From Paenibacillus barengoltzii NBRC 101215 (lineage in GTDB: Bacteria; Bacillota; Bacilli; Paenibacillales; Paenibacillaceae), in assembly GCF_004000745.1 (NCBI RefSeq), contig NZ_BILV01000024.1:1-58477 (forward strand): a stretch of DNA of 58,477 nucleotides, in the 5' to 3' direction. Of the stretch, positions 24,019-33,075 are shown one piece after another (the first letter of the stretch is position 1; each line of letters starts with the position of its first letter). The position numbers were made by a program, and so were the translations under genes. The notes under the pieces were generated by a model. It did no database searches and had not been told where the DNA came from. It was given only the letters and a program-made list of their open reading frames with translations.

Positions 24019-25760
24019 ACTGCCACGCTCCTGTTCATCCCAACTTCTGCTGGGAGGGATAAGATCACACATGCACCGCCGTTCTCCCGATTGGAGAACG
24101 ATACGACTGCATCCCCGTTGTAGAGAGACTCCAAACGCTTCAGCGTATTCATGATTCCGATATGGTTGCCAGCGGATTGATCCAAGGGGGTGCCGTTCTG
24201 CAGACACTCCAGAATTTCCGGTGGAAATCCGGGCCCGGTATCGGTAATTAGGATCGTCATGCGATCCTCGCTCCTCGCACGCTCCCATCGCACCGAGAGC
24301 GCGATGTGTACTTGTGAAATCCGGGACACCGCATATTTAACGGCATTTTCCACAAAAGTCTGCAGGACGAGCGGCGGGATTCGCACCTCCTCAGCCCAAT
24401 CTTCCTCCGCATCGATCGAATAGACCAGTGCATCAGGATAGCGGTGCTTCTGAATATCTAGATAAATCCGCACATGCTCAATTTCGTCTCTTAACTTTAC
24501 GAAATTCCCGTTGTTCTGAAAGATGTAACGGAAATACCGCGAGGTGGACAAAGCCATCTGCTCGATTTCCCGGTACAGCTGCATTTGCGCCATGCTATAA
24601 ATATTCGTCAGACAATTCAGGAAAAAATGCGGATTAATCTGCAGCTTCATATAATCCAATTGGATTCGCTGCTTCTCCAGTTCCCGTTCGTACAAGTCGA
24701 TTTTAAATTTCTTGATCTGGTCGACCAGGTTCATAAATTGCTTATTGGCTCTTTCCAGCTCGACGATCTTACTGCTCTCGAAGGCCAGCACCTCCCCTTC
24801 CTCCGTCCAAAACGCCAGATTATAGGAGAAGCTCTTGATCGGTAGAAGGACTTTGTTGCGGAAATAGAGCAGGATGAATCCCAGGCTGCAGGTGATCATG
24901 ACCGCGAGCAGAAGAATTAGCAGCTGGGCGATCATGATTTTCTCGAAGGTTCCAAACTGGATGACCAGCTTGACGTGAAAAGTCGCGTTCGTGAACTCCC
25001 CATTCACCGTCGTTCCGCCCTTGAATAAGTTCTGAAAAAATGAGGAGCGTCGATCCTCATCCATCCATGCGCCGTTATTGGAGATGGGGCTGGTTAAGGC
25101 CTGACCGCGATCATCCACCAGGGAGACATACCCGTTCTTGCCGAGATTCAGTTCACGTAAAGGACGAATCAGTTGATCTGCTGACACCAGGCTGATCATG
25201 TAGCTGTCGTGATACGGGACGATGTTGGTAATATAGTGCCTGCCGTTAATTTCAACGGGAGTCCACTTGGAGTAAATTTTCTCGTAAACGTCCCGGCCCG
25301 CTTCTACGTTAGCAACAACCTGTTCCTTCAGCTCCAAGTAATCTGAATACGGGATGCTGATTGGCGCGCAGTTAAGGAAGAAATCCTGGTTCTTTAAATA
25401 CACGAAGAAATTGTATTCCTGGCCGTAGTTTTTTTGCAGCTCATTAAAACGTTTGTGCAGATTTTCATTCCCCTCAAAAAATGCCACGCTGTTCATCGGA
25501 TGATCGTTCATCGCCTGCAAGTTCTCATCGTTCGCCAACGTCCAGCCCGTATAGTGGTTAATATAAGCGAAATCATGGTTGATCCGGTTGATGTACAGAT
25601 CCGCCGTATCTTGCAGAAACCGCGTGGATTGCTGCTTGACGATCGATACTGCCGATAAGCTGATCACGAAATCCAGGATCAGGACGATGAAGGAGATCAG
25701 AAACATGATGTTCACGTAGTGCCGAATTGGATATTGTTTGTTTTTCGCTCTTTTGACCAT
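24015..25760 (-). CDS. YesM-type sensor histidine kinase
   Basis: A 581-residue membrane kinase. An N-terminal membrane segment at about residues 15-38, a large outer sensor domain, and a second segment at about 270-297 are followed by the kinase core. QINPHFFLN carries His378. The N box (LQTFVENAVKYAV) and G box (ITDTGPGF) form the ATP site. It should sense an extracellular sugar signal and phosphorylate the coupled regulator. The ATG is preceded by GAGGGG. It is divergent from the permease genes it is expected to control. Confidence 0.92.
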   Translation of the reverse strand: MVKRAKNKQYPIRHYVNIMFLISFIVLILDFVISLSAVSIVKQQSTRFLQDTADLYINRINHDFAYINHYTGWTLANDENLQAMNDHPMNSVAFFEGNENLHKRFNELQKNYGQEYNFFVYLKNQDFFLNCAPISIPYSDYLELKEQVVANVEAGRDVYEKIYSKWTPVEINGRHYITNIVPYHDSYMISLVSADQLIRPLRELNLGKNGYVSLVDDRGQALTSPISNNGAWMDEDRRSSFFQNLFKGGTTVNGEFTNATFHVKLVIQFGTFEKIMIAQLLILLLAVMITCSLGFILLYFRNKVLLPIKSFSYNLAFWTEEGEVLAFESSKIVELERANKQFMNLVDQIKKFKIDLYERELEKQRIQLDYMKLQINPHFFLNCLTNIYSMAQMQLYREIEQMALSTSRYFRYIFQNNGNFVKLRDEIEHVRIYLDIQKHRYPDALVYSIDAEEDWAEEVRIPPLVLQTFVENAVKYAVSRISQVHIALSVRWERARSEDRMTILITDTGPGFPPEILECLQNGTPLDQSAGNHIGIMNTLKRLESLYNGDAVVSFSNRENGGACVILSLPAEVGMNRSVAV

Positions 25761-26128
25761 GTTCCCCTCGCCTCTTCCTGCCGGAACTAGCTTGTTCTGA
25801 CTGATGTGAAAACATCCATGAATGCGCTGTCATTGGTGTTAACCCTATTATAATTCCTTCCTATAGAAAAAGAAGACCGAATCCATCCCACGCCATCGAA
25901 AAGTCCGGAAAGCGTCAAATCAAGTCCGGATTCTGATATTCCCTTCTGTTGCTTATTGAGGGGACAAGCTTCAAAATCACGAGAGCCTATGAACAGAAGT
26001 CCGTTTACTGCCGACTTGGAGTCCGATAAACGCCCCGGCTCAGCGCTATACTCAAGACATGAAAGCCGCCGTGCAGGCGGAAGGCATGCCTAGGGAGTTT
26101 AGACAATCAAGAAGAAGGAGGGGATGAA
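25761..26128. promoter_or_regulatory. Divergent control region with paired direct repeats
   Basis: AGTCCGGA occurs at 25902 and 25923 (21 bp apart), and AGTCCG at 25998 and 26020 (22 bp apart). The last copy overlaps the place of the -35 element for the -10 TATACT at 26047-26052. This is the layout of an AraC-type activator that binds tandem sites two helical turns apart. The regulator at 22390 is the likely ligand; binding itself is inferred. Confidence 0.55.
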
Positions 26129-27052
26129 ATGAAATCCGGCGCAGTGAGCCTAAGGCGAACGCTTGGACAAATCAAAAGAAATCGGGGACTTTACCTGCTG
26201 CTGTTGCCTGCGGTGGTGCTGACGCTGTTATTCGCGTACAAACCGATGTACGGCGTGGTCATTGCGTTCAAGGATTACAGCCCGGCGCTGGGCATTGGCG
26301 GCAGTCCTTGGGTGGGGTTTAAGCATTTTGAGAAATTTTTTCATTCATATCAATTTAAGGCGACGATTCGGAACACCATCATCATCAGCTTATACAGTAT
26401 CGCCACGTTTCCAATTCCAATTGTGTTGGCGTTGATGGTGAATCAGATGCGGGCAAACCGGTTCCGCCGTTTCTTTCAGACCGTTTCGTATATGCCGCAT
26501 TTCATTTCTACCGTTGTAATGGTAGGGTTGATCCTGATTCTGCTCTCCCCGAGTACTGGCCTAGTGGGGAATCTCTACAAGCTGTTCGGAGGAGAAGCCC
26601 CCGACATCATGGGCTCTGCCGCCTGGTTCAGCAGCATCTACGTCTGGTCGGATGTGTGGCAGCATGTGGGATGGGACAGCATCATTTACATCGCCGCATT
26701 GTCTACAGTGGACCCCAGCTTGTACGAGGCAGCAACCGTTGACGGAGCCAGCCGCTGGCACAAAATCCGTTACATCGATATTCCGATGCTGATGCCGACG
26801 GCAATAACGCTGCTCATTTTGCGGGTTGGCGGCCTGCTGGGAGTTGGGTTCGAGAAGGTCTACCTGATGCAGAATGACTTGAATATTACCGCAAGCGAAA
26901 TTCTCTCTACGTACATTTACAAGATCGGCCTGCTAAGCAGCCAGTACAGCTTCTCCTCGGCGGTCAACCTGTTTAACACGCTGATTAACTTCCTGCTGCT
27001 GATTCTAGTGAACCAGATCTATAAGAAATACAGTGAGAACAGCCTGTGGTAG
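26129..27052 (+). CDS. ABC sugar permease, LplB type
   Basis: A 307-residue permease with six membrane segments. The family hallmark after the first segment (PMYGVVIAFKDYSPALGI) and the EAA loop (YEAATVDGASRWHKI, about residues 199-213) are clear. AAGGAGGGG precedes the ATG. It starts an operon of two permeases and a binding protein, all in the same direction, divergent from the kinase and regulator. Confidence 0.92.
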   Translation: MKSGAVSLRRTLGQIKRNRGLYLLLLPAVVLTLLFAYKPMYGVVIAFKDYSPALGIGGSPWVGFKHFEKFFHSYQFKATIRNTIIISLYSIATFPIPIVLALMVNQMRANRFRRFFQTVSYMPHFISTVVMVGLILILLSPSTGLVGNLYKLFGGEAPDIMGSAAWFSSIYVWSDVWQHVGWDSIIYIAALSTVDPSLYEAATVDGASRWHKIRYIDIPMLMPTAITLLILRVGGLLGVGFEKVYLMQNDLNITASEILSTYIYKIGLLSSQYSFSSAVNLFNTLINFLLLILVNQIYKKYSENSLW

Positions 27053-27069
27053 GAAAGGGGGAGAAAGAG

Positions 27070-27996
27070 ATGAAAATGGAGCCAGCCCATTCTGTATCCA
27101 GTCCAGCCGTACAGCCCATCAACAATCGGTCTTCCGACAAAGTGATGGAAGTGCTGCTCTATGTTTTTGCGGTGCTGTTTCTGATTGTGATCATTTATCC
27201 GCTTTATTTTATCGTGATTGCTTCCTTCAGCGATCCTTCAGCAGTGGCGAACGGGCAGGTGTGGTTTTTTCCCAAGGGGTTTACTCTGGATGGCTATAAG
27301 GAGCTGCTGAAGCACGATAATATTTGGATTGGCTACAGAAACACGATATTGTATACGGTAGTAGGCACGGCTATTGGCCTGATCGTGAACGTGTCGGCGG
27401 CGTACGCGCTGTCGCGGAAGGATTTGATCGGACGAAAATTCCTTTCTTTATTTTTCATCTTTACGATGTTTTTCAGCGGCGGGTTGATCCCGACCTTCCT
27501 GACGATTCGGGATTTCCATCTATACGATACATTTCTAGTGATGGTCCTGCCGTTTTCCGTGGTTGTGTACGATATCATCGTGGCAAGGACGTTCTTTCAA
27601 TCAAGCATTCCTGAGGATTTGTGGGAGGCGGCGCAAATGGACGGCTGCGGAAACCTCCGATATCTCGCCCAAATTGTGCTGCCCCTGTCCAAGGCGATCA
27701 TTGCCGTCCTGGGGTTATGGATCGCAGTGGGTTACTGGAACTCTTACTTCAATGCTTTGATTTATTTAAAAAATCCAGACCTGCACCCCCTGCAGCTTAT
27801 CCTGCGTAACATCCTGATCACCAACCAGATGCAGTCCGGCATGGGAACCGGAGAAGCGGCGCAAATCGCGCTTCGGCTCGCCAATTTGATGCGATACTCC
27901 GTCATTATTATCGCTACCGTCCCGATCATGTGCGTATATCCCTTCCTGCAGAAGTATTTCAATCAGGGGGTGATGATCGGCGCGGTTAAGAGCTAG
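27070..27996 (+). CDS. ABC sugar permease, YtcP type
   Basis: A 308-residue permease of the CUT1 class. Six membrane segments are predicted and the EAA loop reads LWEAAQMDGCGNLRY (about residues 188-202). The end (PFLQKYFNQGVMIGAVKS) is as in other YtcP proteins. The ATG at 27070 follows GGGGGAG; the longer frame from 27046 overlaps the previous gene. It is paired with the gene upstream. Confidence 0.92.
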   Translation: MKMEPAHSVSSPAVQPINNRSSDKVMEVLLYVFAVLFLIVIIYPLYFIVIASFSDPSAVANGQVWFFPKGFTLDGYKELLKHDNIWIGYRNTILYTVVGTAIGLIVNVSAAYALSRKDLIGRKFLSLFFIFTMFFSGGLIPTFLTIRDFHLYDTFLVMVLPFSVVVYDIIVARTFFQSSIPEDLWEAAQMDGCGNLRYLAQIVLPLSKAIIAVLGLWIAVGYWNSYFNALIYLKNPDLHPLQLILRNILITNQMQSGMGTGEAAQIALRLANLMRYSVIIIATVPIMCVYPFLQKYFNQGVMIGAVKS

Positions 27997-28042
27997 ATGG
28001 ACACGTAAGGCATGGTACAATCTAAGAATGGGGGAACGAGCA

Positions 28043-29662
28043 ATGAGCAAACATTCTGGTAAATTATCAGTCAAAAAATGGACCTCGCTTATACTTGCGG
28101 GAACGCTTGCCCTTAGCCTCGCGGGGTGCGGCGGCGGTAAATCTGCGGATTCCAGAAGTCCGGCGCCAAGCGATACGAGCCTTTTTAATAAAGAGGGGCT
28201 GCCGATTGTCAATGAACCGGTCACGCTGAAAGTGTTAACGATGCGTTGGGGAAACATGGGCGATACGTTTACCCAGAATCAGTGGCTGAAGGATTTGGAG
28301 AAGAGTACGAACGTCAAAATTGAATGGCAGGTCGTATCCTCCAACGATTGGAACGAACAAAAGTCGATTATGCTGGCCAGCGGTACGCTACCGGATATTA
28401 TTTTGGGCGACCAGACGTTCTCCGACTCCGATATCGTGAATAACTTAAGTTACTTCCGTCCACTGGACGAGTACATTGATCAATACATGCCAAACCTCAA
28501 AGCAGCAATGGCCGAGACACCGGAGCTGAAGAAGATCAGTACGTTCCCGGACGGCAAAATCTATTCCTTGCCAACCCGGTTGCCGTCGCGTCCAAAAACG
28601 AAAAACCAGCCGGTCATCAACAAGGCTTGGCTGGATAAATTGGGACTCCAAGTGCCGGACACGATTGATGATCTATACAACGTGTTGAAAGCGTTTAAGG
28701 AGCAGGATCCGAACGGCAACGGGAAGGCGGACGAAATTCCGTATACCGAAACAGGGTTGTCTCCGGATTTCCTGAATCCTTTTGGCATTACTGATATCAA
28801 CGCCACTAATATGCTGGTGAAGGACGGTAAACCGGTGTTCTATCCAACCAGCGAGGAGTACAAGGAAGGCTTGAAATATGCCCATAAGCTGTATGCGGAA
28901 GGCCTGATCGACAAAGAGCTGTTCACTCAGGATGCGACGATGACGTCGGCGAAACAGCAAAATGCGGATGCTCCGATTGTTGGATTTACGAATCAATGGA
29001 CGCCGGATGCGGTATTTGGCAAATGGAGTGATCAGTATATCGCCATTCCGCCGATTGCAGGTCCCGACGGGAAGCGTTACAATCCGGGGAATCCCAACGG
29101 CATGAGCTTTAACCGTAACGAGCTGTTGATTACGACTTCCTGCAAATATCCGGAAGTGGCCGCCCGTTGGGCTGATCAGTTCTATACGAACGAAGCGAGC
29201 ATCCAGAACTTCTGGGGTGCGATCGGTACGGTCATTCAGAAGAATGACGATGGGACCTATACTTTGATGGATCCACCGGCCGGAACCAGTGCAGATGCCT
29301 GGTACTGGGAGCAATCGCTGCGGGATTTTGGACCGAAATACGTCAGCCCTTCCTTCGAGAAGAACATTGTTCTTAACCCGAAAGCGGGCGACGGCTTGAA
29401 GCTGGAGATCGACAAAATGGGCAGCGAATACGTGACTACGCCATTCCCGAATGTGATGTATACGGCTGAAGAGTTCCAGGAGCTCCCAACCCTAACTACG
29501 GATATCGATACCTATGTATCAACGATGCGCGCCCAGTGGGTAACCAAAGGCGGCATCGACGAAGGCTGGGATGCTTACGTGAAGAAGCTGAACGCCATGG
29601 GCTTGGAGAAGCTGCTGAAAATCCGCACCGACGCCTACGACCGTTATATGAGCGTGAATTAA
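28043..29662 (+). CDS. ABC transporter solute-binding lipoprotein
   Basis: A 539-residue extracellular binding protein. The lipobox SLAGC places the lipid-modified cysteine at C29. The ATG at 28043 is chosen because GGGGGA precedes it; an in-frame ATG at 28028 is also possible. It has the two-lobed build of LipO-type proteins and the DPNGNGKADEIPY segment (about residues 216-228), an Asp/Asn-rich loop that may bind Ca2+. It should bring a plant-type oligosaccharide to the permeases upstream. A terminator follows, although the glycosidase gene downstream may be co-regulated. Confidence 0.92.
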   Translation: MSKHSGKLSVKKWTSLILAGTLALSLAGCGGGKSADSRSPAPSDTSLFNKEGLPIVNEPVTLKVLTMRWGNMGDTFTQNQWLKDLEKSTNVKIEWQVVSSNDWNEQKSIMLASGTLPDIILGDQTFSDSDIVNNLSYFRPLDEYIDQYMPNLKAAMAETPELKKISTFPDGKIYSLPTRLPSRPKTKNQPVINKAWLDKLGLQVPDTIDDLYNVLKAFKEQDPNGNGKADEIPYTETGLSPDFLNPFGITDINATNMLVKDGKPVFYPTSEEYKEGLKYAHKLYAEGLIDKELFTQDATMTSAKQQNADAPIVGFTNQWTPDAVFGKWSDQYIAIPPIAGPDGKRYNPGNPNGMSFNRNELLITTSCKYPEVAARWADQFYTNEASIQNFWGAIGTVIQKNDDGTYTLMDPPAGTSADAWYWEQSLRDFGPKYVSPSFEKNIVLNPKAGDGLKLEIDKMGSEYVTTPFPNVMYTAEEFQELPTLTTDIDTYVSTMRAQWVTKGGIDEGWDAYVKKLNAMGLEKLLKIRTDAYDRYMSVN

Positions 29663-29678
29663 CATCTTATCGCTTAGG

Positions 29679-29708
29679 AACCGCTCTGCATATGCAGGGC
29701 GGTTTTTG
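29679..29708 (+). terminator. Terminator after the binding-protein gene
   Basis: AACCGC(T)CTGCA/TGCAG(G)GCGGTT stem with a TTTTTG tail, 16 bp past the stop codon. Confidence 0.85.
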
Positions 29709-29800
29709 TATTCTTAATTCATGTAGGCAGGTATGGATCTCCCCGGCGGCGAATATAGCCTTAGATATCCATACAAGCCATTAAGCAAAGGAGGAGCCCC

Positions 29801-30739
29801 ATGAACGAAGAGCAGATCAAGAGATCCGGAAATCCCGTATTTCCAGGCTGGTATGCGGACCCGGAAGCGAGGATTTTTCAGGATCGATATTGGATTTACC
29901 CGACGTACTCGGCCCCTTATGATGAACAGACCTTTTTTGATGCTTTCTACTCTACGGATTTGACGGAGTGGACGAAGGTGGAGCGCATCCTGACGATGGA
30001 CGACATCGCTTGGGCGCGGCGAGCGTTATGGGCCCCATCGCCGATCGAACGAAGTGGTAAGTTCTACTACTACTTTGCGGCGAATGACATCCAAAGCGAC
30101 GAGGAGCTGGGCGGCATCGGCGTGGCGGTGGCTGATCGGCCGGAAGGGCCTTACCGGGATGCGCTGGGCAAGCCGTTAATTGATCGGTTTCATTTTGGAG
30201 CGCAGCCGATTGATCCTCATGTTTTTCTCGATGATGACGGAAGCGCTTACCTCTACTATGGGGGCTGGGGACATTGCAATGTGGCAAAGCTGACCGAGGA
30301 TATGGTTCATCTGGACACATTCGAGGATGGAACCACGTTCAAGGAGATCACTCCGGACCATTATGTTGAAGGGCCTTGCATGTTTAAGCGTAACGGCATT
30401 TATTATTTTATGTGGGCGGAAGGGGGATGGACCGGACCGGATTATTCCGTGGCCTATGCTATGTCCGATTCACCGATCGGGCCGTTCAAGCGCGTGGGCA
30501 AGATTCTGCAGCAGGATCCAGCCATCGCCACCGGTGCCGGGCATCATGGATTTCTGCAAATTCCGGGCAGCGACGAGTGGTACATCGTTTACCATCGCCG
30601 ACCGCTTAATGAAACCGATGCGAATCATCGCGTAGTTTGCATGGATCGCATGTTGTTTGACGAGGAAGGGCGAATCCAGCCAGTGCAAATGACACATGAA
30701 GGCGTTACGGCCAGACCGTTGCAGCGGGCGGAAGGCTGA
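29801..30739 (+). CDS. GH43-family glycoside hydrolase
   Basis: A 312-residue five-bladed beta-propeller enzyme of glycoside hydrolase family 43, which cuts beta-xylosyl or alpha-arabinosyl bonds. The three catalytic acids are visible: D20 in GWYADP (general base), D138 in IDPHVF (pKa modulator) and E190 in VEGPCMF (general acid). There is no signal peptide, so it should act inside the cell on sugars imported by the neighbouring transporter. GGAGGAGC is before the ATG. It lies 138 bp after the binding-protein gene, beyond a terminator, so it may have its own promoter. Confidence 0.9.
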   Translation: MNEEQIKRSGNPVFPGWYADPEARIFQDRYWIYPTYSAPYDEQTFFDAFYSTDLTEWTKVERILTMDDIAWARRALWAPSPIERSGKFYYYFAANDIQSDEELGGIGVAVADRPEGPYRDALGKPLIDRFHFGAQPIDPHVFLDDDGSAYLYYGGWGHCNVAKLTEDMVHLDTFEDGTTFKEITPDHYVEGPCMFKRNGIYYFMWAEGGWTGPDYSVAYAMSDSPIGPFKRVGKILQQDPAIATGAGHHGFLQIPGSDEWYIVYHRRPLNETDANHRVVCMDRMLFDEEGRIQPVQMTHEGVTARPLQRAEG

Positions 30740-30750
30740 CGAGCAACTTT

Positions 30751-30882
30751 ATGGATCTAACGTATTTGCAAAAAGACAATGAACGACAACGCCAAGCTTA
30801 CTATGAAACGCTGCTAACGCTGTATAAGTGGGAGGATGCACGGCTGCGTCATTTTATCGCAGAGAGGATGGAGATGAAGTGA
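30751..30882 (+). CDS. Short ORF overlapping the cupin gene
   Basis: A 43-residue frame from ATG 30751 to the TGA at 30880, rich in Glu, Arg, Leu and Tyr and predicted helical. It overlaps the start of the cupin gene by four bases (GTGA), as coupled genes do. It has no good ribosome site and is unrecognised. It may be the tail of a lost larger gene or a small helical protein. Confidence 0.4.
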   Translation: MDLTYLQKDNERQRQAYYETLLTLYKWEDARLRHFIAERMEMK

Positions 30883-31214
30883 TCAGTAAACAGAACGCAG
30901 AGCATTATGTGTGGGGCGGAAATTGCGACGGTTGGCGGCTGGTGGATCGGGAGGAGTGCAGCATTATCCATGAGAAAATGCCCCCGGACAGCCAGGAAGT
31001 CCGGCATTTTCACGAAAAGGCGGAGCAGTTTTTCTTCGTCCTGTCCGGTTGTCTGCATCTCGAATTGGATGGAATCCAATACGAGCTTCATCCGCATGAA
31101 GGGCTTGAGATCCCGCCGAATATGCCGCATCAGGCCATGAACCGATCCGCTGAAGCGGTGGAATTCCTTGTTATATCCCGCCCGAATACACGGGGGGACC
31201 GAGTGCTGGCTTAA
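30879..31214 (+). CDS. Cupin-domain protein
   Basis: A 111-residue single-cupin protein. The two cupin motifs are visible: VRHFHEKAEQFFFVLSG (about residues 33-49), with His and Glu metal ligands, and PPNMPHQAMN (about 77-86), with the last His. Such small cupins bind a metal and act as sugar isomerases, dioxygenases or binding proteins; the exact role cannot be told. GTG at 30879 is preferred because GAGAGGATGGAG stands before it. It comes after the GH43 gene, so a role in carbohydrate use is possible. Confidence 0.82.
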   Translation: MISKQNAEHYVWGGNCDGWRLVDREECSIIHEKMPPDSQEVRHFHEKAEQFFFVLSGCLHLELDGIQYELHPHEGLEIPPNMPHQAMNRSAEAVEFLVISRPNTRGDRVLA

Positions 31215-31255
31215 ATCCACTGGACGGATGCAGATAAAAGAAGAGGAGAACAGAA

Positions 31256-31463
31256 ATGTACAGCCCCGGCTCGACCGGAGAACCTCCTGTATTTGATCGA
31301 ACAAATGCTACAAGAGCCAACGGCCGAGCGGATCGAAGCTTTTTACCATTCGGTCCGCACGTTTGCCGATTGGGGCGAGGACGACCGAAGCTGGCCGTCG
31401 CGTTTTATGGAAGACAGCGAATTAAACTGGTTAACCGGCTTAACTCCGGTAGGGGATATCTAG
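31256..31463 (+). pseudogene. Frameshifted small gene
   Basis: ATG 31256 lies seven bases after GAGGAG, but its frame soon loses coding character. The frame one base on reads well from CGA at 31272 (ENLLYLIEQMLQEPTAERIE and on to LNWLTGLTPVGDI) and stops at 31461. Removing one C from the CCCC run at 31264-31267 joins the two into a frame of about 68 residues. So this is either a true frameshift or a sequencing error. The protein is not recognised. Confidence 0.5.
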
Positions 31464-31485
31464 CGGTTCTGTTGCCGCGAACGGT

Positions 31486-32169
31486 TTATTTTACGCCTGC
31501 CGCAATCTCCTTCATCCGTTCTTGAACCGCCCCGGTACATACGCCGCCATGATAGGTGATCACGGTTTCCACATCGAGCGCGGCCAATTTTGCAACCGAC
31601 TGAAGGGCCCGAGGGTAATCTGGCGTGTACTTCGCTTCGGGTGGTTGTAACGTTCCATCGCTTGAGGTCAGCGCATCTCCGCTGATCAACGTTTTACTGG
31701 AAGGATGATACAAGCTGATATGTTCAGGCGTGTGACCGGGGGTGTGCACTACGGTTAGTCCCCCGCCAAATGGAAGCTTCTCCCCATTGTGAAGCGCCCG
31801 ATCTACCTTAACCGGTTCGGCTTTGATTCCGTATTTAATCAGCGGGATTTCACCAGCCAGATACGGAATCCCCTCCTCGTGGGCCAACACTTCCAACTTC
31901 CCTTCCTTCGCCCGGATCAGCTCCGGCAGGCTGCCGATATGGTCGCGGTCTTGATGTGTAATGATCACATGGGTCAGTTGATCCAAGGAGAATCCTGCTT
32001 GCTCCAACCCTTCGCGAATCACATCCAATTGCCCGGGAACCCCGGTGTCAACAAGGACGAGATGATCGGTACCCCATAATAACGCCGCATGGACAGCCAT
32101 CTGGTTCCCATTTTGCAACTTCAGGTTGAGCGGCAACGGCAGAATGCCGGATTCTTTAGAATGTTCCAT
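31486..32169 (-). CDS. MBL-fold metallo-hydrolase
   Basis: A 227-residue metallo-beta-lactamase-fold hydrolase. ITHQDRDHIG (about residues 70-79) is the metal motif, with Asp where classic members have the second His, as in many Bacillus members. HTPGHTPEHISLY (about 145-157) and SGDAL (about 166-170) hold further ligands, and TYHGG near the end the last His. It should hydrolyse a thioester, lactone or phosphoester; the substrate is unknown. The ATG at 32169 follows GGAGGGG. It is convergent to the broken gene upstream. Confidence 0.88.
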   Translation of the reverse strand: MEHSKESGILPLPLNLKLQNGNQMAVHAALLWGTDHLVLVDTGVPGQLDVIREGLEQAGFSLDQLTHVIITHQDRDHIGSLPELIRAKEGKLEVLAHEEGIPYLAGEIPLIKYGIKAEPVKVDRALHNGEKLPFGGGLTVVHTPGHTPEHISLYHPSSKTLISGDALTSSDGTLQPPEAKYTPDYPRALQSVAKLAALDVETVITYHGGVCTGAVQERMKEIAAGVK

Positions 32170-32362
32170 TTTCGTCCCCTCCTCGACATTTAAACATAGT
32201 TTAACCTGCGCCAAAATCGTAGCAGAGAATAGCCCAAAGGACAAGTCCTAAGCTTTAATCGTATGGAATAGGTTATCGACAATGTCAGCTTGATCAGGTA
32301 TAAATGAATCAATAAGAAAGTGAAAGTGGCAGTTTAATTCCTGATCAGGAGGCGAACCAGAC
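32170..32362. promoter_or_regulatory. Divergent intergenic region
   Basis: 193 bp between the metallo-hydrolase and the YfiT-like gene. It should hold both promoters. I see no gene and no clear operator. Confidence 0.35.
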
Positions 32363-32884
32363 ATGGACCCTAGATATCCGATAGGCGAGTATGCCTTCAC
32401 AGGCGAGATTACGGCGGCACAGCGAGATCAATGGATACGTGAAATCGAGACGCTGCCGACGCGATTAAGGCAGGCGGTGGCCGGATTAAGTGAAGATCAG
32501 CTGAACCTTCCTTACCGCGAGGGCGGCTGGACGCTGCGGCAGGTTGTGCACCATCTGGCTGACAGCCATATCAATGCCTACACCCGGTTTAAACTGGCGC
32601 TAACTGAAGAGACCCCAACGATTCGGCCTTATCACGAAGACCGTTGGGCGAAGCTGTCCGACTACGAGGGAGACATCGAAGCTTCACTGCTTCTGTTGGA
32701 AGCGCTGCATCGTCGCTGGACCCACCTGTTGAGATCGCTGAGCGAGGAAGATTTTGAGCGTTCGTTCCACCATCCCGAATCGGGGAAAACGACGAGCTTG
32801 GCCTACAACCTCGGAAACTACGCTTGGCACGGGAATCATCATCTTGCTCATATTACGGCGTTAAGAACGCGGCTGGATCTTTAG
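32363..32884 (+). CDS. YfiT-type metal-dependent hydrolase (DinB superfamily)
   Basis: A 173-residue four-helix DinB-like protein matching the YfiT branch from its first residues (DPRYPIGEYAF). The metal is held by His residues in VVHHLADSHIN (about residues 70-80) and HGNHHLAHI near 153-161. In Bacillus these are called bacillithiol S-transferases or metal-dependent hydrolases. It should act on thiol conjugates. The ATG is preceded by GGAGG. It stands alone, with a terminator after it. Confidence 0.88.
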   Translation: MDPRYPIGEYAFTGEITAAQRDQWIREIETLPTRLRQAVAGLSEDQLNLPYREGGWTLRQVVHHLADSHINAYTRFKLALTEETPTIRPYHEDRWAKLSDYEGDIEASLLLLEALHRRWTHLLRSLSEEDFERSFHHPESGKTTSLAYNLGNYAWHGNHHLAHITALRTRLDL

Positions 32885-32905
32885 TTCCATCCTTCTCTTT
32901 TGCAG

Positions 32906-32946
32906 ACAGCCTGAAAGTCCTAATAAGGACGGCAGGCTGTTTTTTG
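32906..32946 (+). terminator. Terminator after the YfiT-like gene
   Basis: ACAGCCTG/CAGGCTGT stem with an inner GTCC/GGAC hairpin and a TTTTTT tail. Confidence 0.88.
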
Positions 32947-33075
32947 TTTGCATCGAAATTGGAAAAGAACTTTAATTTCCGCTATAAATCGGCATTTTGA
33001 GTTATAGAAAGAAAGCGCTGTCTATTTTAACATGGGGTTCGTAATCGAACTTATCGATGAAAGGATGGATGATTC

